A DNA stretch of 64,000 nucleotides from Paenibacillaceae bacterium (GCA_029256185.1 JAQSYI010000001.1:372001-436000); one strand, 5' to 3'; positions 17,568 to 27,236 are shown, counted from the stretch's first letter. Made by a program: numbers and translations. Notes: generated by a model not told the origin, from the sequence alone.

Positions 17568-18413
17568 ATGGAACCGACTGTGAAAGAACCGATAAGCGTT
17601 TCGAAGATTATTTCCACTCTGTTGCTGCTGGCGATCAGCGTCCTGTTCCTCATGCCCTTTGTCTGGATGCTGTCTGCATCGTTTAAGCTGGAGACGGATG
17701 TATTCAAATATCCCATCGAATGGATTCCCAGCAAGTGGAACGCCATTGCCAACTACAAGGAGGTATGGTTCGGAGACGCTCCGTTCCTGCGGTACTACTG
17801 GAACTCCATTGTGGTAGCCGTAACAACGACCATTATCTCCTGTGTGGTATCCGCGCTGGCGGCTTACGGCTTCACCAAGATTGATTTCAAGGCAGGCAAC
17901 TGGCTGTTCATGATCGTGCTGGCCACCTATATGGTGCCGGGGCAGGCAATTCTGGTTCCCCAGTTCATTCTGTACCGGAATATCGGACTGTTCGACAGCC
18001 ACCTGGGCCTGATTCTGATCAATTGCTTCAGTGTGCTGGGCACGTTCATGCTGCGGCAGTTCTTCATGGGCGTGAATAATGAATACATCGAATCAGGCAA
18101 AATTGACGGGGCCAGCCATGCCCGCATTTTCTGGCAGATCGCGCTTCCTCTGGTAAGGCCGTCGGTAGCCACATACGCCATCCTGCGCTTTATCTGGACC
18201 TGGAATGATTACCAGAATCCCCTGATTTTTATCCGTACCGACCGATTGTATACCATTCAGTTGGCGATGCAGAAGTTCGCTTCCTTAAACGGGGAGTTCT
18301 ATTCCCTGATTATGGCGGCGGCCGTATCCGCTATTCTGCCGCTCTTGATCATCTTCATCATCGGCCAGAAAAATGTTATCGAAGGTATTGCATTGGGCGG
18401 CGTGAAGGGCTAA
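17568..18413 (+). CDS. ABC sugar permease, MalG/MsmG type (module 2)
   Basis: A 281-residue partner permease, 21 bases after the first, with AGGAGG ten bases before the ATG. The EAA loop is ESGKIDGASHARIFWQIALP and the C-terminus IEGIALGGVKG is characteristic of UgpE/MsmG. Four of six helices are obvious. A strong terminator follows at 18459. Confidence 0.92.
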   Translation: MEPTVKEPISVSKIISTLLLLAISVLFLMPFVWMLSASFKLETDVFKYPIEWIPSKWNAIANYKEVWFGDAPFLRYYWNSIVVAVTTTIISCVVSALAAYGFTKIDFKAGNWLFMIVLATYMVPGQAILVPQFILYRNIGLFDSHLGLILINCFSVLGTFMLRQFFMGVNNEYIESGKIDGASHARIFWQIALPLVRPSVATYAILRFIWTWNDYQNPLIFIRTDRLYTIQLAMQKFASLNGEFYSLIMAAAVSAILPLLIIFIIGQKNVIEGIALGGVKG

Positions 18414-18415
18414 CA

Positions 18416-18457
18416 TGACACCAGAACGGACTATAATGACACGAGAACGGACTATAA
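18416..18457 (+). repeat. Two tandem 21-base copies with one mismatch
   Basis: The units TGACACCAGAACGGACTATAA-like (18416-18436 and 18437-18457) differ at one base. They begin two bases after the permease stop. Each carries the string GGACTATAA. The function is unknown. Confidence 0.7.
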
Positions 18458-18458
18458 A

Positions 18459-18495
18459 CCACGCATGGAGAAGAGCGCTTCTTCGGCGTGGTTTT
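18459..18495 (+). terminator. Intrinsic terminator of the module 2 permease operon
   Basis: The stem CCACGC (18459-18464) pairs with GCGTGG (18486-18491), with an inner GAAGA/TCTTC stem, followed by TTTTCC. It separates the permeases from the YesM/YesN genes. Confidence 0.75.
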
Positions 18496-18507
18496 CCTGC
18501 TATTCAC

Positions 18508-18531
18508 AGGACGCCGATAGAAGTTTATCCT
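18508..18531 (+). repeat. Family C repeat, copy 1 (partial)
   Basis: AGGACGCCGATAGAAGTTTA followed by TCCT matches the right part of the double-hairpin repeat seen complete at 43811-43842. It lies in the spacer 18414-19028. Confidence 0.6.
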
Positions 18532-18615
18532 CAGTAAATCAGCAAGTATACAATTCCGAGGAAGGAGAGCCCTTTCTCAGAGGTAAATCCGGGTATCCGC
18601 GGGCCAGCCCGACTA

Positions 18616-18796
18616 CTTGTAAAAATACAGTTAGTTTTTCCGGTTAGGAGGGAACAGCAGCATGGCCTGCAAAAATACAGTTATTTGGGGCTAATGGAGG
18701 GGGAATAAGAAAAAAAGGGGTGTGTGGGCTGCATAATTGCAGTTATATTGTGTTTAAGGTAAGAAATCAGACGAAACAAATGCATAATTGCAGTTA
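18616..18796 (+). repeat. Family A repeats, four copies
   Basis: Copies at 18616-18633, 18666-18683, 18729-18745 and 18780-18796 share TGCAWAAWTRCAGTTA, for example CTGCAAAAATACAGTTA and CTGCATAATTGCAGTTA. All point the same way, about 50-60 bases apart, in a spacer between two plus-strand operons. Four more copies occur at 58244-58421. I see no open gene in the rest of 18496-19028. Confidence 0.75.
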
Positions 18797-18980
18797 TACC
18801 CGTACCCCAAGCGTCTCTTCAGCGTGGAAAAATCCGTTATGCTCCGAGGGCGCCAAAGCGGGTTGGGTAGCCGCTGCCTAAGTATGTTAAGGTTAGGCGG
18901 CCGCTGCCGAAGCGGGTTTCTTGGGGGAACTGCGGAGAGTATCACCGTGGGAGCGGCTCGACTTCTTGACTTACGCGTAA

Positions 18981-19012
18981 GCGTCATAAGAACGCCAACA
19001 GGCGTTTATCCT
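18981..19012 (+). repeat. Family C repeat, copy 2
   Basis: GCGTC, then AAGAACGCC, then GGCGTTTATCCT follow the order of the complete copy at 43811. It ends 16 bases before the start of the sensor kinase gene, so it would lie in or near its leader. Confidence 0.6.
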
Positions 19013-19028
19013 CGGGGGAGGGATGAGG

Positions 19029-20879
19029 ATGAGGTGGAATATCGGCCGGCTGTTCTCGGCCAAATCATTTCGGGCCAAGCTTGTTCTGGTGTCGGTCGTC
19101 TGTATACTGATACCGGCTCTGGGTACGCTGGTGGTCTATAATTATCTGACCCGGGACGCGGTCAAGGACCAGGCTGTACAGAATGCCGACCAGACGCTCA
19201 AGCTGGTGGAGGGCCATGTCGCGGGCGAGCTTCAGCATATGCTGTACCTGATGAATTATTTTACCGTCAATGAGGAGATGAATTATACCCTGAGGGAACT
19301 GGCCTCTCAGGCCTATGAGCGGTCACGGGCCAGTGTGGAGCAATATACAGCCGGCCAACTGGTGATCAAGAGCATTGACAGCCTGACTGCCGCGGGGCAG
19401 AAGAGCTTCCTGACCGTTGTGCTCAAGAACGGGATGGCCTTCACCAATTATCAGCTTGATGAATATGACCCCCAGCTGCTGTTGGGAGAGCCATGGCTGG
19501 GCGGAACCCAGGGCGCCTACGGGCTTCAATCCCACTGGGTGGGTGTGCTGCCGACTGTATTCCGGTTGGAGAAATCGGCTAATCCGTTCCAGATTACCGT
19601 AGCCAGACCACTGCGGGGCTACAGGCAGGAGATTACCGGATACGTGGTCGTCACGATTATGGAAAGCCAGATCCGCCAATATTTCAATGAACTGCCGACC
19701 AAGCAGGAGATCATGGTGCTGGATCAGAATGACCGGATTATCTCCCATTCCGACCCTGTTCAGGTGGGCAAGCCCTTTCCTTACCTGAAGAATGCCTTGC
19801 CGCAGCCCGAATCCAACATTATTTCCATCAACGGGGATGATTTTCTGCTGTCCCGCCGGGAGATTACCATTAACGGCTGGACGCTGGTATCGCTTACTCC
19901 CTACAAATCGGCGGTAGCCAAGATCAACGATATTTTCGAAAGTGTATTCATCTTCCAATTGGTATCCTTCGTCTTCTTTTTCCTGCTGCTGCTGTTGGCT
20001 CTCCGTGCGTTTACAGTCCCGCTGGTCAAGCTGGACAAGGTGGCGCTCCGGGTGCAGACGGGGGATCTGGCGGTCCGCTCGGCCATTCGCGGCCAGGATG
20101 AGGTGGGACGGCTGGGCAAATCCTTCGACCAGATGCTGGACCGGATCTCCGATATGATCGTTGAGATTACAGAGACTCAGGTAAGAAAGCGCGAAGCGGA
20201 GCTGGATATGCTGCAGGCGCAGATTAATCCCCACTTCCTGTTCAATGTGCTGAATTCCATCCGCATGAAGGTGATGGGCCAGGGCGACCGGGAGAGCGCC
20301 GACATGCTCAGCTCCTTGTCCCGCCTGCTCAGGATGACGATTCAGGAAAAAGGTCTGATCCCTCTGCATGATGAGGTGGAGATTGTGATTGATTATGTGA
20401 AGCTGATGAATATGCGGCAAAAACAAAAGGTCAGCTTGGAAGTGGATATCGCTGTGGAGGTGTTTTTGGAGCGGGTCCCCCGGTTTTTCCTGCAGCCGGT
20501 CATTGAGAATGCGCTCATCCACGGGTTAAGCCAGCGCGAGGGGACCATTCATGTGCGGGCCAAGGCGGATTCGGACTGTATCCGTCTGGAGGTTCAGGAT
20601 GACGGGGCAGGAATGGACGAACAGACACTTGCCCAATTGCGCGCCCGCATGACAGGAGCGTCTTCGGTGCATGAGCGGGAGACAGGGAAGCGGAGCTTCT
20701 CGGGAATTGGTCTGCCCAATGTATACGAACGGCTGCGAATGACCTTCGGCGAGAGCTTCCGTATGGTAGTGGACAGCGAGCAGGGGCTCGGCACCTGTGT
20801 AACCCTGTATCTGCCAAAGAATTCTACCCCCAAGAGCGACGGGATGTCTGAAAAAGAGGAGGAGAGCCTTGATGTATAA
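19029..20879 (+). CDS. Sensor histidine kinase, YesM family (module 2)
   Basis: A 616-residue membrane kinase. The first helix is near residues 16-38, an extracytoplasmic Cache-like sensor follows to about 295, then a second helix, a HAMP domain (FTVPLVKLDKVALRV) and the His_kinase motif INPHFLFNVLNSIR with His402. A HATPase domain follows (PVIENALIHGL, DDGAGM, GIGLPNVYERL). It should phosphorylate the response regulator encoded next. I chose the ATG at 19029, six bases after GGAGGG; the ATG at 19023 is too close to that site. It overlaps the next gene by eight bases. Confidence 0.92.
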   Translation: MRWNIGRLFSAKSFRAKLVLVSVVCILIPALGTLVVYNYLTRDAVKDQAVQNADQTLKLVEGHVAGELQHMLYLMNYFTVNEEMNYTLRELASQAYERSRASVEQYTAGQLVIKSIDSLTAAGQKSFLTVVLKNGMAFTNYQLDEYDPQLLLGEPWLGGTQGAYGLQSHWVGVLPTVFRLEKSANPFQITVARPLRGYRQEITGYVVVTIMESQIRQYFNELPTKQEIMVLDQNDRIISHSDPVQVGKPFPYLKNALPQPESNIISINGDDFLLSRREITINGWTLVSLTPYKSAVAKINDIFESVFIFQLVSFVFFFLLLLLALRAFTVPLVKLDKVALRVQTGDLAVRSAIRGQDEVGRLGKSFDQMLDRISDMIVEITETQVRKREAELDMLQAQINPHFLFNVLNSIRMKVMGQGDRESADMLSSLSRLLRMTIQEKGLIPLHDEVEIVIDYVKLMNMRQKQKVSLEVDIAVEVFLERVPRFFLQPVIENALIHGLSQREGTIHVRAKADSDCIRLEVQDDGAGMDEQTLAQLRARMTGASSVHERETGKRSFSGIGLPNVYERLRMTFGESFRMVVDSEQGLGTCVTLYLPKNSTPKSDGMSEKEEESLDV

Positions 20880-22482
20880 AGTGATGCTGGTTGACGATGA
20901 TTATCCGGTGCTGGAGCTGCTGTCCCGCAGCATCCCATGGGAGAAGCTGGAGCTTCAGCTGATGGGGGCTTATGAGAATGGCGCGGTTGCTCTGGAAGCG
21001 GCCCAGGCGCAGATGCCGGATATTGTGGTGACGGATATCGGGATGCCGCGGCTTAACGGGCTGGAGCTGATCCGGGCGCTGAAGGAGCTGAACCCTGCGG
21101 TCCGTGTGGTGATTTTGTCCTGCCACAGTGAATTTCATTATGCCCAGCAGGCTATGAAGCTGAATGTTCAGGATTATCTGGTCAAGGATACACTGGACCC
21201 GGATGATCTGGAAAAGCTGCTCATTCAGCTCAAGGGGGCGCTGGATGAGGAAGGCAGCCGCTCCGCCAGCCAGAATCAACTCCGCAAATTGGTAGACCGC
21301 AACCGGGAAAGGCATAAAGAGACCTTCATTAGGGGAACCATACATTCACCGCTGCTTAATGAGGCAACATGGCTGGAGGAAACGGCAGCTTTCGGTCTGA
21401 CTGTAGGAAACCGGATTTATCTGCCCGTAGCCTGCTATATTGATGAGCAGCGGTCAGCCCGGGAACGGTTTGTGACCGATGATGTGCTGCGGTTTGCCGT
21501 CAATAACATGCTGGAGGAGATTCTGCAGGGGGAGCAGTCAGAGGCAGTGAACTTTACTTATGACGCGCTGCGCTCGTTCATTATCATGCCGGTCCAGGGA
21601 GGGATTAAGACTAATCCGTATCAGGAAGCCGAGCTGCTGCTTGCCCGGATTCAGGATGTGGTGGACCGGACGATCAAGCTCAAGCTTTCCTTTATTATCG
21701 GGAAGCTGTGCAGCACTCCGGCTGAGGTGAAGCAGGAGCTGATCGAACTGTTGGGCTCCGCCGGACAACGCTTCTATATGCTCGGCAAAACCGTGGAGCG
21801 CAAGGCGAAGCTGCCCTACTCCAATCTGGACCTGTTCTCGTCCTACGATACGGCGGCCAACAGCTTCAGGGAGATGCTCATTGGCGGCAATGCGGTGGCG
21901 CTGCAGCCTGTGATCAAGCACTGGCTTCAACACATCCGGGAGAAACGCTTCAAGCCGGAGACTGTTAAGGACTGGGCGCTCAAGCTGATGCTGGATCTGA
22001 AGCTGAAGCTGCAGTCCATGCAGATGTTCCGCAACAATTTTTCCGTGGATATTCTGCACAGGGAGCTGTTGGAGCTCGATACCCTTCAAGAAATCGAGGC
22101 GTGGATGATCCATTTCTTCCAGTCCTCCTTGGTGGTGGCTGAGGAAGTGAAGGTGCTGAGCAAACGGACGGAGGTATTGGACGCCTGCCAGTATGTATCC
22201 CTGCATCTGACCCGCAGAATTACGCTTGATGAGGTAGCCGAGCATCTGTTTATGAACGCCAGTTATTTCAGCAGATTGTTCAAGAAGGAGACCGGAGAAA
22301 CCTTTATTGAATACGTGAACCGGATGAAGGTGGACCGGGCCAAGGAATTGCTGGACCAGACCAATCTGTCGGTGGCCCATATCGGGGAAGCGCTGGGTTA
22401 TGACAATCACAGCTATTTCATCAAAATGTTCAAGACTGTGGCAGGCATCACTCCCCAGGACTACCGCAGCGGTTCGGGCTAA
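20872..22482 (+). CDS. Response regulator, YesN family with AraC output (module 2)
   Basis: A 536-residue cytoplasmic regulator. The receiver domain (1-120) has acidic residues DDD at 8-10 and phosphoacceptor Asp55 in VVTDIGMPRLNG. A long middle region follows, then a C-terminal AraC double helix-turn-helix (RRITLDEVAEHLFMNASYFS and GEALGYDNHSYFIKMFK). AGGAGGAGAG precedes the ATG at 20872; a TTG three bases earlier is possible. It is co-translated with the kinase. Likely targets are the permease promoter at 16516-16578 and the binding-protein promoter near 22540. Confidence 0.92.
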   Translation: MYKVMLVDDDYPVLELLSRSIPWEKLELQLMGAYENGAVALEAAQAQMPDIVVTDIGMPRLNGLELIRALKELNPAVRVVILSCHSEFHYAQQAMKLNVQDYLVKDTLDPDDLEKLLIQLKGALDEEGSRSASQNQLRKLVDRNRERHKETFIRGTIHSPLLNEATWLEETAAFGLTVGNRIYLPVACYIDEQRSARERFVTDDVLRFAVNNMLEEILQGEQSEAVNFTYDALRSFIIMPVQGGIKTNPYQEAELLLARIQDVVDRTIKLKLSFIIGKLCSTPAEVKQELIELLGSAGQRFYMLGKTVERKAKLPYSNLDLFSSYDTAANSFREMLIGGNAVALQPVIKHWLQHIREKRFKPETVKDWALKLMLDLKLKLQSMQMFRNNFSVDILHRELLELDTLQEIEAWMIHFFQSSLVVAEEVKVLSKRTEVLDACQYVSLHLTRRITLDEVAEHLFMNASYFSRLFKKETGETFIEYVNRMKVDRAKELLDQTNLSVAHIGEALGYDNHSYFIKMFKTVAGITPQDYRSGSG

Positions 22483-22539
22483 AGGTAAAAATAACGTCGA
22501 GAGAGGTCAATATCCCGTCATTCGGGACACCCGTGCCCT

Positions 22540-22548
22540 TGATATAAT
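22540..22548 (+). promoter_or_regulatory. Extended -10 promoter before the module 2 binding protein
   Basis: TGATATAAT at 22540-22548 is an extended -10 with a perfect TATAAT, 54 bases before the ATG. No strong -35 is placed 17 bases upstream, so activator help is likely. Confidence 0.5.
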
Positions 22549-22601
22549 CAGCTTGCAAGGGCAAAGAAAGCGCTGTAAGTACTTGATATAACGGAGGGGT
22601 T

Positions 22602-23978
22602 ATGAGCATGCAAAAACGTAAATTGTTGACTGGTCTGGTATGCGGAGCGTTATTGACCGGGATGCTGGCAGGCTGCGGCAAAAAAGAAGAAGCTGCACCT
22701 GGCGCCGGAGCAACGGACAGCAATGCTCCTGTCACAATCAAATTCCATGCTTTCGGCAGTGAGGCTCAGCAAAGCTGGAGCAAAATCATCAGCGGCTTCC
22801 AAACAAAATATCCGAACATCAAGGTGGAATTGGTCAATCTGAGCGAGAAGGGCGACACGCAGGAATATGCCAAGAAGCTTGACTTGGCCGCCGCTTCCAG
22901 TGAAGCGATGGATGTCATGATGTTCAGTGAGGCGGGCATGTACGCCCAACGCGTAGCGCTTGGCATGGTAGCCCCCCTTGATGACTACATTGCCAAGGAA
23001 GGCTTCAAGGTTGCCGAGGAATACAAGGTAGACACCCAACTGAGCGGCAAGTATTATGCTCTGCCGGGCAAATTCAATCCCTGGTACGTGATGCTGAACG
23101 TGGATCATCTGAAGGAAGCGGGTCTTGCAGTGCCCACCGACTGGACATGGGATGAATTCGCGGAATACGCCAAGAAGCTGACCAAGGGCGAAGGCGCCAC
23201 TAAGCGTTACGGTACTTACTTCCACGGGCCTCAAGGAGGCGGCTGGCTGGAATATACCCGTCTGGCTATGGCCAACCAACCGGATAACGGCGATTATCTG
23301 AAGGCGGACGGAACGTCCAATCTGGATAATCCTAATTTCCGCAAATCCATTGAGCTGCGCTACAAGATGGAGAAGGTGGACAAATCCTCCACTCCATACA
23401 CCGATATGATCTCCCAGAAGCTGAACTACCGTCCGCAGTTCTTCAATCAGTCTGCCAGCATGGTGGTCATCGGCAGCTGGATGAACTCGGAAATCGGCGG
23501 TACCGAGCAATTCCCGTTGAACTTCAACGCTGCCGTTGCGCCGTTCCCGAAGAACAGCAAGTCTGATCAAGGCACCTATTCCATGGTGACTACCGACTTC
23601 TACGCGGTTGCGGCAAGCTCCAAGAACAAGGATGCGGCTTACAAGTTCGTCCGCTATGCCACCACTGACGGCGTGCTGGCGCAAGGCAAGTATGTCCCTT
23701 CCTGGAGCAAGATCAAGGATGATCAACTGACTACAATCATTGATACCATTCTTGCCGGCACCAAGAGCCCGGACAAGGTGGATAAGGAGTCTCTGGTGAG
23801 AGTGCTGCTGAACAGCAAGGCAACCAAGCTGGTTCCTCCCGCTTCCTTCAATGCGGATGTCTACAAGGTGATTAATGAAGAGTATGAGAAGCTGATTCTT
23901 GATAAGCAGGATCTGGACGCCATGATCAAGAACTCCCAGGAACGGACCCAGAAGCTGATCGACTCCAATAAAAAATAA
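22602..23978 (+). CDS. Sugar-binding lipoprotein (module 2)
   Basis: A 458-residue solute-binding protein with lipobox LAGC (Cys25) and family 1 features (FGSEAQQSWSKIISGFQTKYPNIKVELVN). It belongs to the shorter MsmE-type class, matching the MalF/MalG-type permeases at 16632-18413, although the two-component genes lie between. CGGAGGGG precedes the ATG; another ATG two codons later is possible. A stem-loop follows the gene and then GH42 and GH88 genes, so the ligand is probably a galactoside- or uronate-bearing oligosaccharide. Confidence 0.9.
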   Translation: MSMQKRKLLTGLVCGALLTGMLAGCGKKEEAAPGAGATDSNAPVTIKFHAFGSEAQQSWSKIISGFQTKYPNIKVELVNLSEKGDTQEYAKKLDLAAASSEAMDVMMFSEAGMYAQRVALGMVAPLDDYIAKEGFKVAEEYKVDTQLSGKYYALPGKFNPWYVMLNVDHLKEAGLAVPTDWTWDEFAEYAKKLTKGEGATKRYGTYFHGPQGGGWLEYTRLAMANQPDNGDYLKADGTSNLDNPNFRKSIELRYKMEKVDKSSTPYTDMISQKLNYRPQFFNQSASMVVIGSWMNSEIGGTEQFPLNFNAAVAPFPKNSKSDQGTYSMVTTDFYAVAASSKNKDAAYKFVRYATTDGVLAQGKYVPSWSKIKDDQLTTIIDTILAGTKSPDKVDKESLVRVLLNSKATKLVPPASFNADVYKVINEEYEKLILDKQDLDAMIKNSQERTQKLIDSNKK

Positions 23979-23996
23979 ATAAATGACAGTCCTGGG

Positions 23997-24026
23997 ATAG
24001 AGAGAACGAACAGTTCTCTCTATTTC
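23997..24026 (+). terminator. Stem-loop between binding-protein and GH42 genes
   Basis: ATAGAGAGAAC (23997-24007), loop GAACA and GTTCTCTCTAT (24013-24023) form a perfect 11-base stem followed by TTCC. The T-tract is weak, so partial termination or RNA stabilisation between the two genes is likelier than a full stop. Confidence 0.6.
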
Positions 24027-24061
24027 CTTACGTGTATAACCGAAAGGCGGGTGACCCTGAC

Positions 24062-26086
24062 ATGATTAACGCCAAGCTGCCCACGATATGGTATGGGGGA
24101 GACTATAACCCGGACCAATGGCCCGAGGAGATTTGGCACGAAGATATGAGTCTGTTCCGCAAGGCGGGCATTAATATGGTTACCTTGCCTGTATTCAGCT
24201 GGGCCAAGCTTCAGCCTTCGGAGGATGTCTATCAATTCGGCTGGCTGGACCGCCTGCTGCAGCTGGCCGCCGACAACGGCATCTTCGTGTGCCTGGCTAC
24301 CTCCACTGCGGCCCAGCCGGCCTGGATGTCCAGCCGCTATCCCGATGTGCTGCCTGTAGATATAGACGGGCGCAAGCGGACTCACGGCTCCCGGGTGAAT
24401 TTCTGCCCGAACAGCCTCACCTACCGGCATTTCTCCGTCCGTCTGGCAGCCAAGCTGGCGGAGCGCTACGGCAGCCATCCCGCTCTTGCCATCTGGCATG
24501 TGGGCAACGAATACGGCCCCCATTGTTATTGCTCCACATGCGCGGCGCAGTTCCGTTTCTGGCTGAAGCAGCGTTATGGAACCATTGAGGAGTTGAACCG
24601 GAGATGGTACATGAGCTTCTGGGGACACACGGTATACGATTGGGAAGAAATTGCGCTTCCCTCCAACCTGAACGGGGACAACCGCTGCTTCCAGAGCATG
24701 ACGCTGGACTATAAGCGGTTCATGTCCGATTCCATTCTGGCCTGCTATCAGGCGGAATACACCGCCGTGAAGGCGGTAACCCCGGATATTCCGGTCACGA
24801 CGAATATCTGGGGCTTGTTCAACGGACTTGATCTGCGCAGCTGGGCCGAGCATATGGACGTGGTAGCCTGGGACAGCTACCCGCAGATGAATGAGCCCAT
24901 GTCCCATGTGGCCATGCGCCATGATTATATGCGGGGATTGAAGCAGGGCAAGCCGTTTATGCTGATGGAGCAGACGCCCAGCCAGCAGAACTGGCAGCCT
25001 TACAACAGCCTGAAGCGGCCTGGCGTGATGCGGTTGTGGAGCTATCAGGCGGTGGCGCACGGTGCGGACACGGTGCTGTTCTTTCAGCTCCGGCGGTCTT
25101 TCGGGGCATGCGAGAAGTACCATGGCGCGGTTATTGAGCATGCGGGACATGAGCATACGCGGGTATTCCGCGAATGCGCGCAGTTGGGCAAGGAGCTTCA
25201 GGGGCTGGGGGACACGCTGCTTGATTCCCGGCCGGATAATCACGCGGCGCTTCTGTTCGATATCGATACATGGAATGCGGTGGAGATCACCAGCGGACCC
25301 AACGTGGATCTGGATTATCTGAAGCAGGCGCAGAAATATTACAAGGCATTCTACGAACGGAATATCGGGCTGGATGTAGTCAGTCCCTCCGATGATTTTA
25401 CCGGATACAAGCTGGTAGTGGCTCCAGTGCTGTACATGCTGAAGCCGGGTGTGGCGGAGCGGGCCAAGGAATTTGTCCGCAATGGGGGAGTGTTCGTTAC
25501 CACCTTCTTCAGCGGCATCGTCAATGAGAACGATTTGGTCACACTGGGCGGGTATCCCGGAGAATTGCGGGAGCTGCTGGGCGTTTGGGTAGAGGAAACC
25601 GACAGCTTGCCTCCCGAGATGAAGAACAGGATTGTGATGAAGGAGCCCTTGGGTGCAGTCCAAGGCGAGTATGAGTGCGGCATGCTGTGCGACCTGCTGC
25701 ATGTGGAGACGGCAGAGCCTCTGGCTGTGTACGGTGAAGATTTCTATGCGGGCATGCCGGTGTTGACCCGGAACCGCTATGGCGAAGGCATGGCCTGGTA
25801 CGTCGCGGCTGATGCGGAGGAGCGGTTCATTGGGGATTTGATAGGGGAGCTATGCGCGGAGATGGAATTGGCAGCGCCGTTTGCGGCGGAACCCGGCGTC
25901 GAACTGGCCCGGAGGCACAAGGCGGGCAGGCGGTTCACCTTCGTGCTGAATCATAAGCCGCAAGCGGCCTGGGCAGAGCTGGACGCCTCTTATACGGATC
26001 TGCTCACCGGACAGTCGCTGGCGGGGCGGATTGAGGTGGAGCCTCACGGTGTACTGATTCTGGAACAGACTAATAGACAATGGTGA
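24062..26086 (+). CDS. Beta-galactosidase, glycoside hydrolase family 42
   Basis: A 674-residue cytoplasmic enzyme with the GH42 opening YGGDYNPDQWP. The acid/base is Glu150 in HVGNEYG and the nucleophile Glu303 in MLMEQTPSQQNW. Cys115, Cys155, Cys157 and Cys160 match the zinc cluster of this family. A trimerisation-type Rossmann domain and a C-terminal beta domain follow. It removes terminal beta-galactosyl (or arabinosyl) residues from imported oligosaccharides. I chose the ATG at 24062 after GGCGGGTGA; a GTG ten codons earlier has no site. The GH88 gene starts 13 bases after its stop. Confidence 0.93.
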   Translation: MINAKLPTIWYGGDYNPDQWPEEIWHEDMSLFRKAGINMVTLPVFSWAKLQPSEDVYQFGWLDRLLQLAADNGIFVCLATSTAAQPAWMSSRYPDVLPVDIDGRKRTHGSRVNFCPNSLTYRHFSVRLAAKLAERYGSHPALAIWHVGNEYGPHCYCSTCAAQFRFWLKQRYGTIEELNRRWYMSFWGHTVYDWEEIALPSNLNGDNRCFQSMTLDYKRFMSDSILACYQAEYTAVKAVTPDIPVTTNIWGLFNGLDLRSWAEHMDVVAWDSYPQMNEPMSHVAMRHDYMRGLKQGKPFMLMEQTPSQQNWQPYNSLKRPGVMRLWSYQAVAHGADTVLFFQLRRSFGACEKYHGAVIEHAGHEHTRVFRECAQLGKELQGLGDTLLDSRPDNHAALLFDIDTWNAVEITSGPNVDLDYLKQAQKYYKAFYERNIGLDVVSPSDDFTGYKLVVAPVLYMLKPGVAERAKEFVRNGGVFVTTFFSGIVNENDLVTLGGYPGELRELLGVWVEETDSLPPEMKNRIVMKEPLGAVQGEYECGMLCDLLHVETAEPLAVYGEDFYAGMPVLTRNRYGEGMAWYVAADAEERFIGDLIGELCAEMELAAPFAAEPGVELARRHKAGRRFTFVLNHKPQAAWAELDASYTDLLTGQSLAGRIEVEPHGVLILEQTNRQW

Positions 26087-26099
26087 AGGAGTGGGGAGA

Positions 26100-27236
26100 A
26101 TGAGCGGGAACATAGAGGGTTATTGGGCAGAGGAAGCCTGGAGCAAGACCGTGGAGAAGATCGGCAGGACCAGCCGGAGGATCGGGGACGGCTTCCCCCA
26201 TGCCAGTGTGGGTGGGGAATACAAGCTGGAGCCGGCCTATTGGTGGACCGCAGGCTTCTGGCCGGGGCTGTTATGGCTGGTATACCGGGATACCAAGGAG
26301 GAGCGGCTGAAGGAATTGGCCGAATCCTGCGAGCGGCAGCTGGACCAGGTGGTAGCCGATTATTATAAGCTGGATCATGATATCGGCTTCATGTGGACGC
26401 TGACCAGTGTGGCCCGCTTCAAACTGCTCGGGGCGGAGGATTCCAAGCGCCGGGCACTGCTCGCTGCCAATCTGCTGGCTGCCCGGTTCAACGTGGCGGG
26501 GGGATATATCCGCGCCTGGAATCCCTGGCGCGAAGGCGAGGAGAATGCAGGCTGGGCCATCATCGACTGCATGATGAACCTGCCCCTGCTGCATTGGGCA
26601 ACGGAGGTCACCGGCGATCCCCGCTACAAGCATATCGCGATGCGGCATGCGGATATGGCCCTGCAGCACTTCATTCGTCCGGACGGCTCCGTGAACCACA
26701 TCGTCATCTTCGATCCGGCTACCGGAGAGAAGCTGGAGGTGAACGGCGGTCAGGGCTACGCCCCGGACTCGGCCTGGTCCCGCGGCGCAGCCTGGGCCAT
26801 CTACGGCATGAGCTTAAGCTACAAGCATACGGGAGAGCCCCGTTACCTGGAGGCGGCGAAGCGGGTGGCCCACTTCTTCCTGGCGAATCTGCCCGGGGAT
26901 CATGTGCCCCACTGGGATTTCCGGCTGCCGGAGGGGGTGCCCGACTATCGGGACTCCTCCGCAGGAGCCTGCGCCGCCTGCGGCCTGCTGCTGATCGCCG
27001 GGCAGGTGGGGGAGCGGGAAGCGGCGCTGTACCGCCAGGGCGGGGAGTGGATTCTCCATTCCCTGTATGCCAACTATGGAGCCTGGGATGCGGATGCCAA
27101 GGAAGAGGGCTTGGTGCTCCATGGGACCAGCCATTTCCCCGAGCGCAAGAATCTGGATGTGCCGCTGATCTACGGCGACTATTATTTTGCAGAGGGGCTC
27201 TCCCTCCTCCTGGGCCACGGGGAGCTGTTCTGGTAA
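26100..27236 (+). CDS. Unsaturated glucuronyl hydrolase, glycoside hydrolase family 88
   Basis: A 378-residue cytoplasmic alpha/alpha-barrel enzyme. Asp94 in LDHDIGFM and Asp156 in IIDCMMNLPLL match the catalytic pair of bacterial UGL (Asp88/Asp149). WSRGAAWAIYG, DSSAGACA and IYGDYYFAEGLSLLL are further family motifs. It hydrates and releases the 4,5-unsaturated uronic acid that polysaccharide lyases leave at chain ends, so it fits downstream of the lyases in this window. The related GH105 family is less likely given these motifs. ATG 26100 follows AAGGAG by eight bases. A terminator follows. Confidence 0.9.
   Translation: MSGNIEGYWAEEAWSKTVEKIGRTSRRIGDGFPHASVGGEYKLEPAYWWTAGFWPGLLWLVYRDTKEERLKELAESCERQLDQVVADYYKLDHDIGFMWTLTSVARFKLLGAEDSKRRALLAANLLAARFNVAGGYIRAWNPWREGEENAGWAIIDCMMNLPLLHWATEVTGDPRYKHIAMRHADMALQHFIRPDGSVNHIVIFDPATGEKLEVNGGQGYAPDSAWSRGAAWAIYGMSLSYKHTGEPRYLEAAKRVAHFFLANLPGDHVPHWDFRLPEGVPDYRDSSAGACAACGLLLIAGQVGEREAALYRQGGEWILHSLYANYGAWDADAKEEGLVLHGTSHFPERKNLDVPLIYGDYYFAEGLSLLLGHGELFW

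Noticed and set aside
24020..25702. 560-codon minus-strand open frame opposite GH42
   Set aside because: It is a frame shadow of a high-G/C gene; the plus strand has complete GH42 motifs and ribosome sites.
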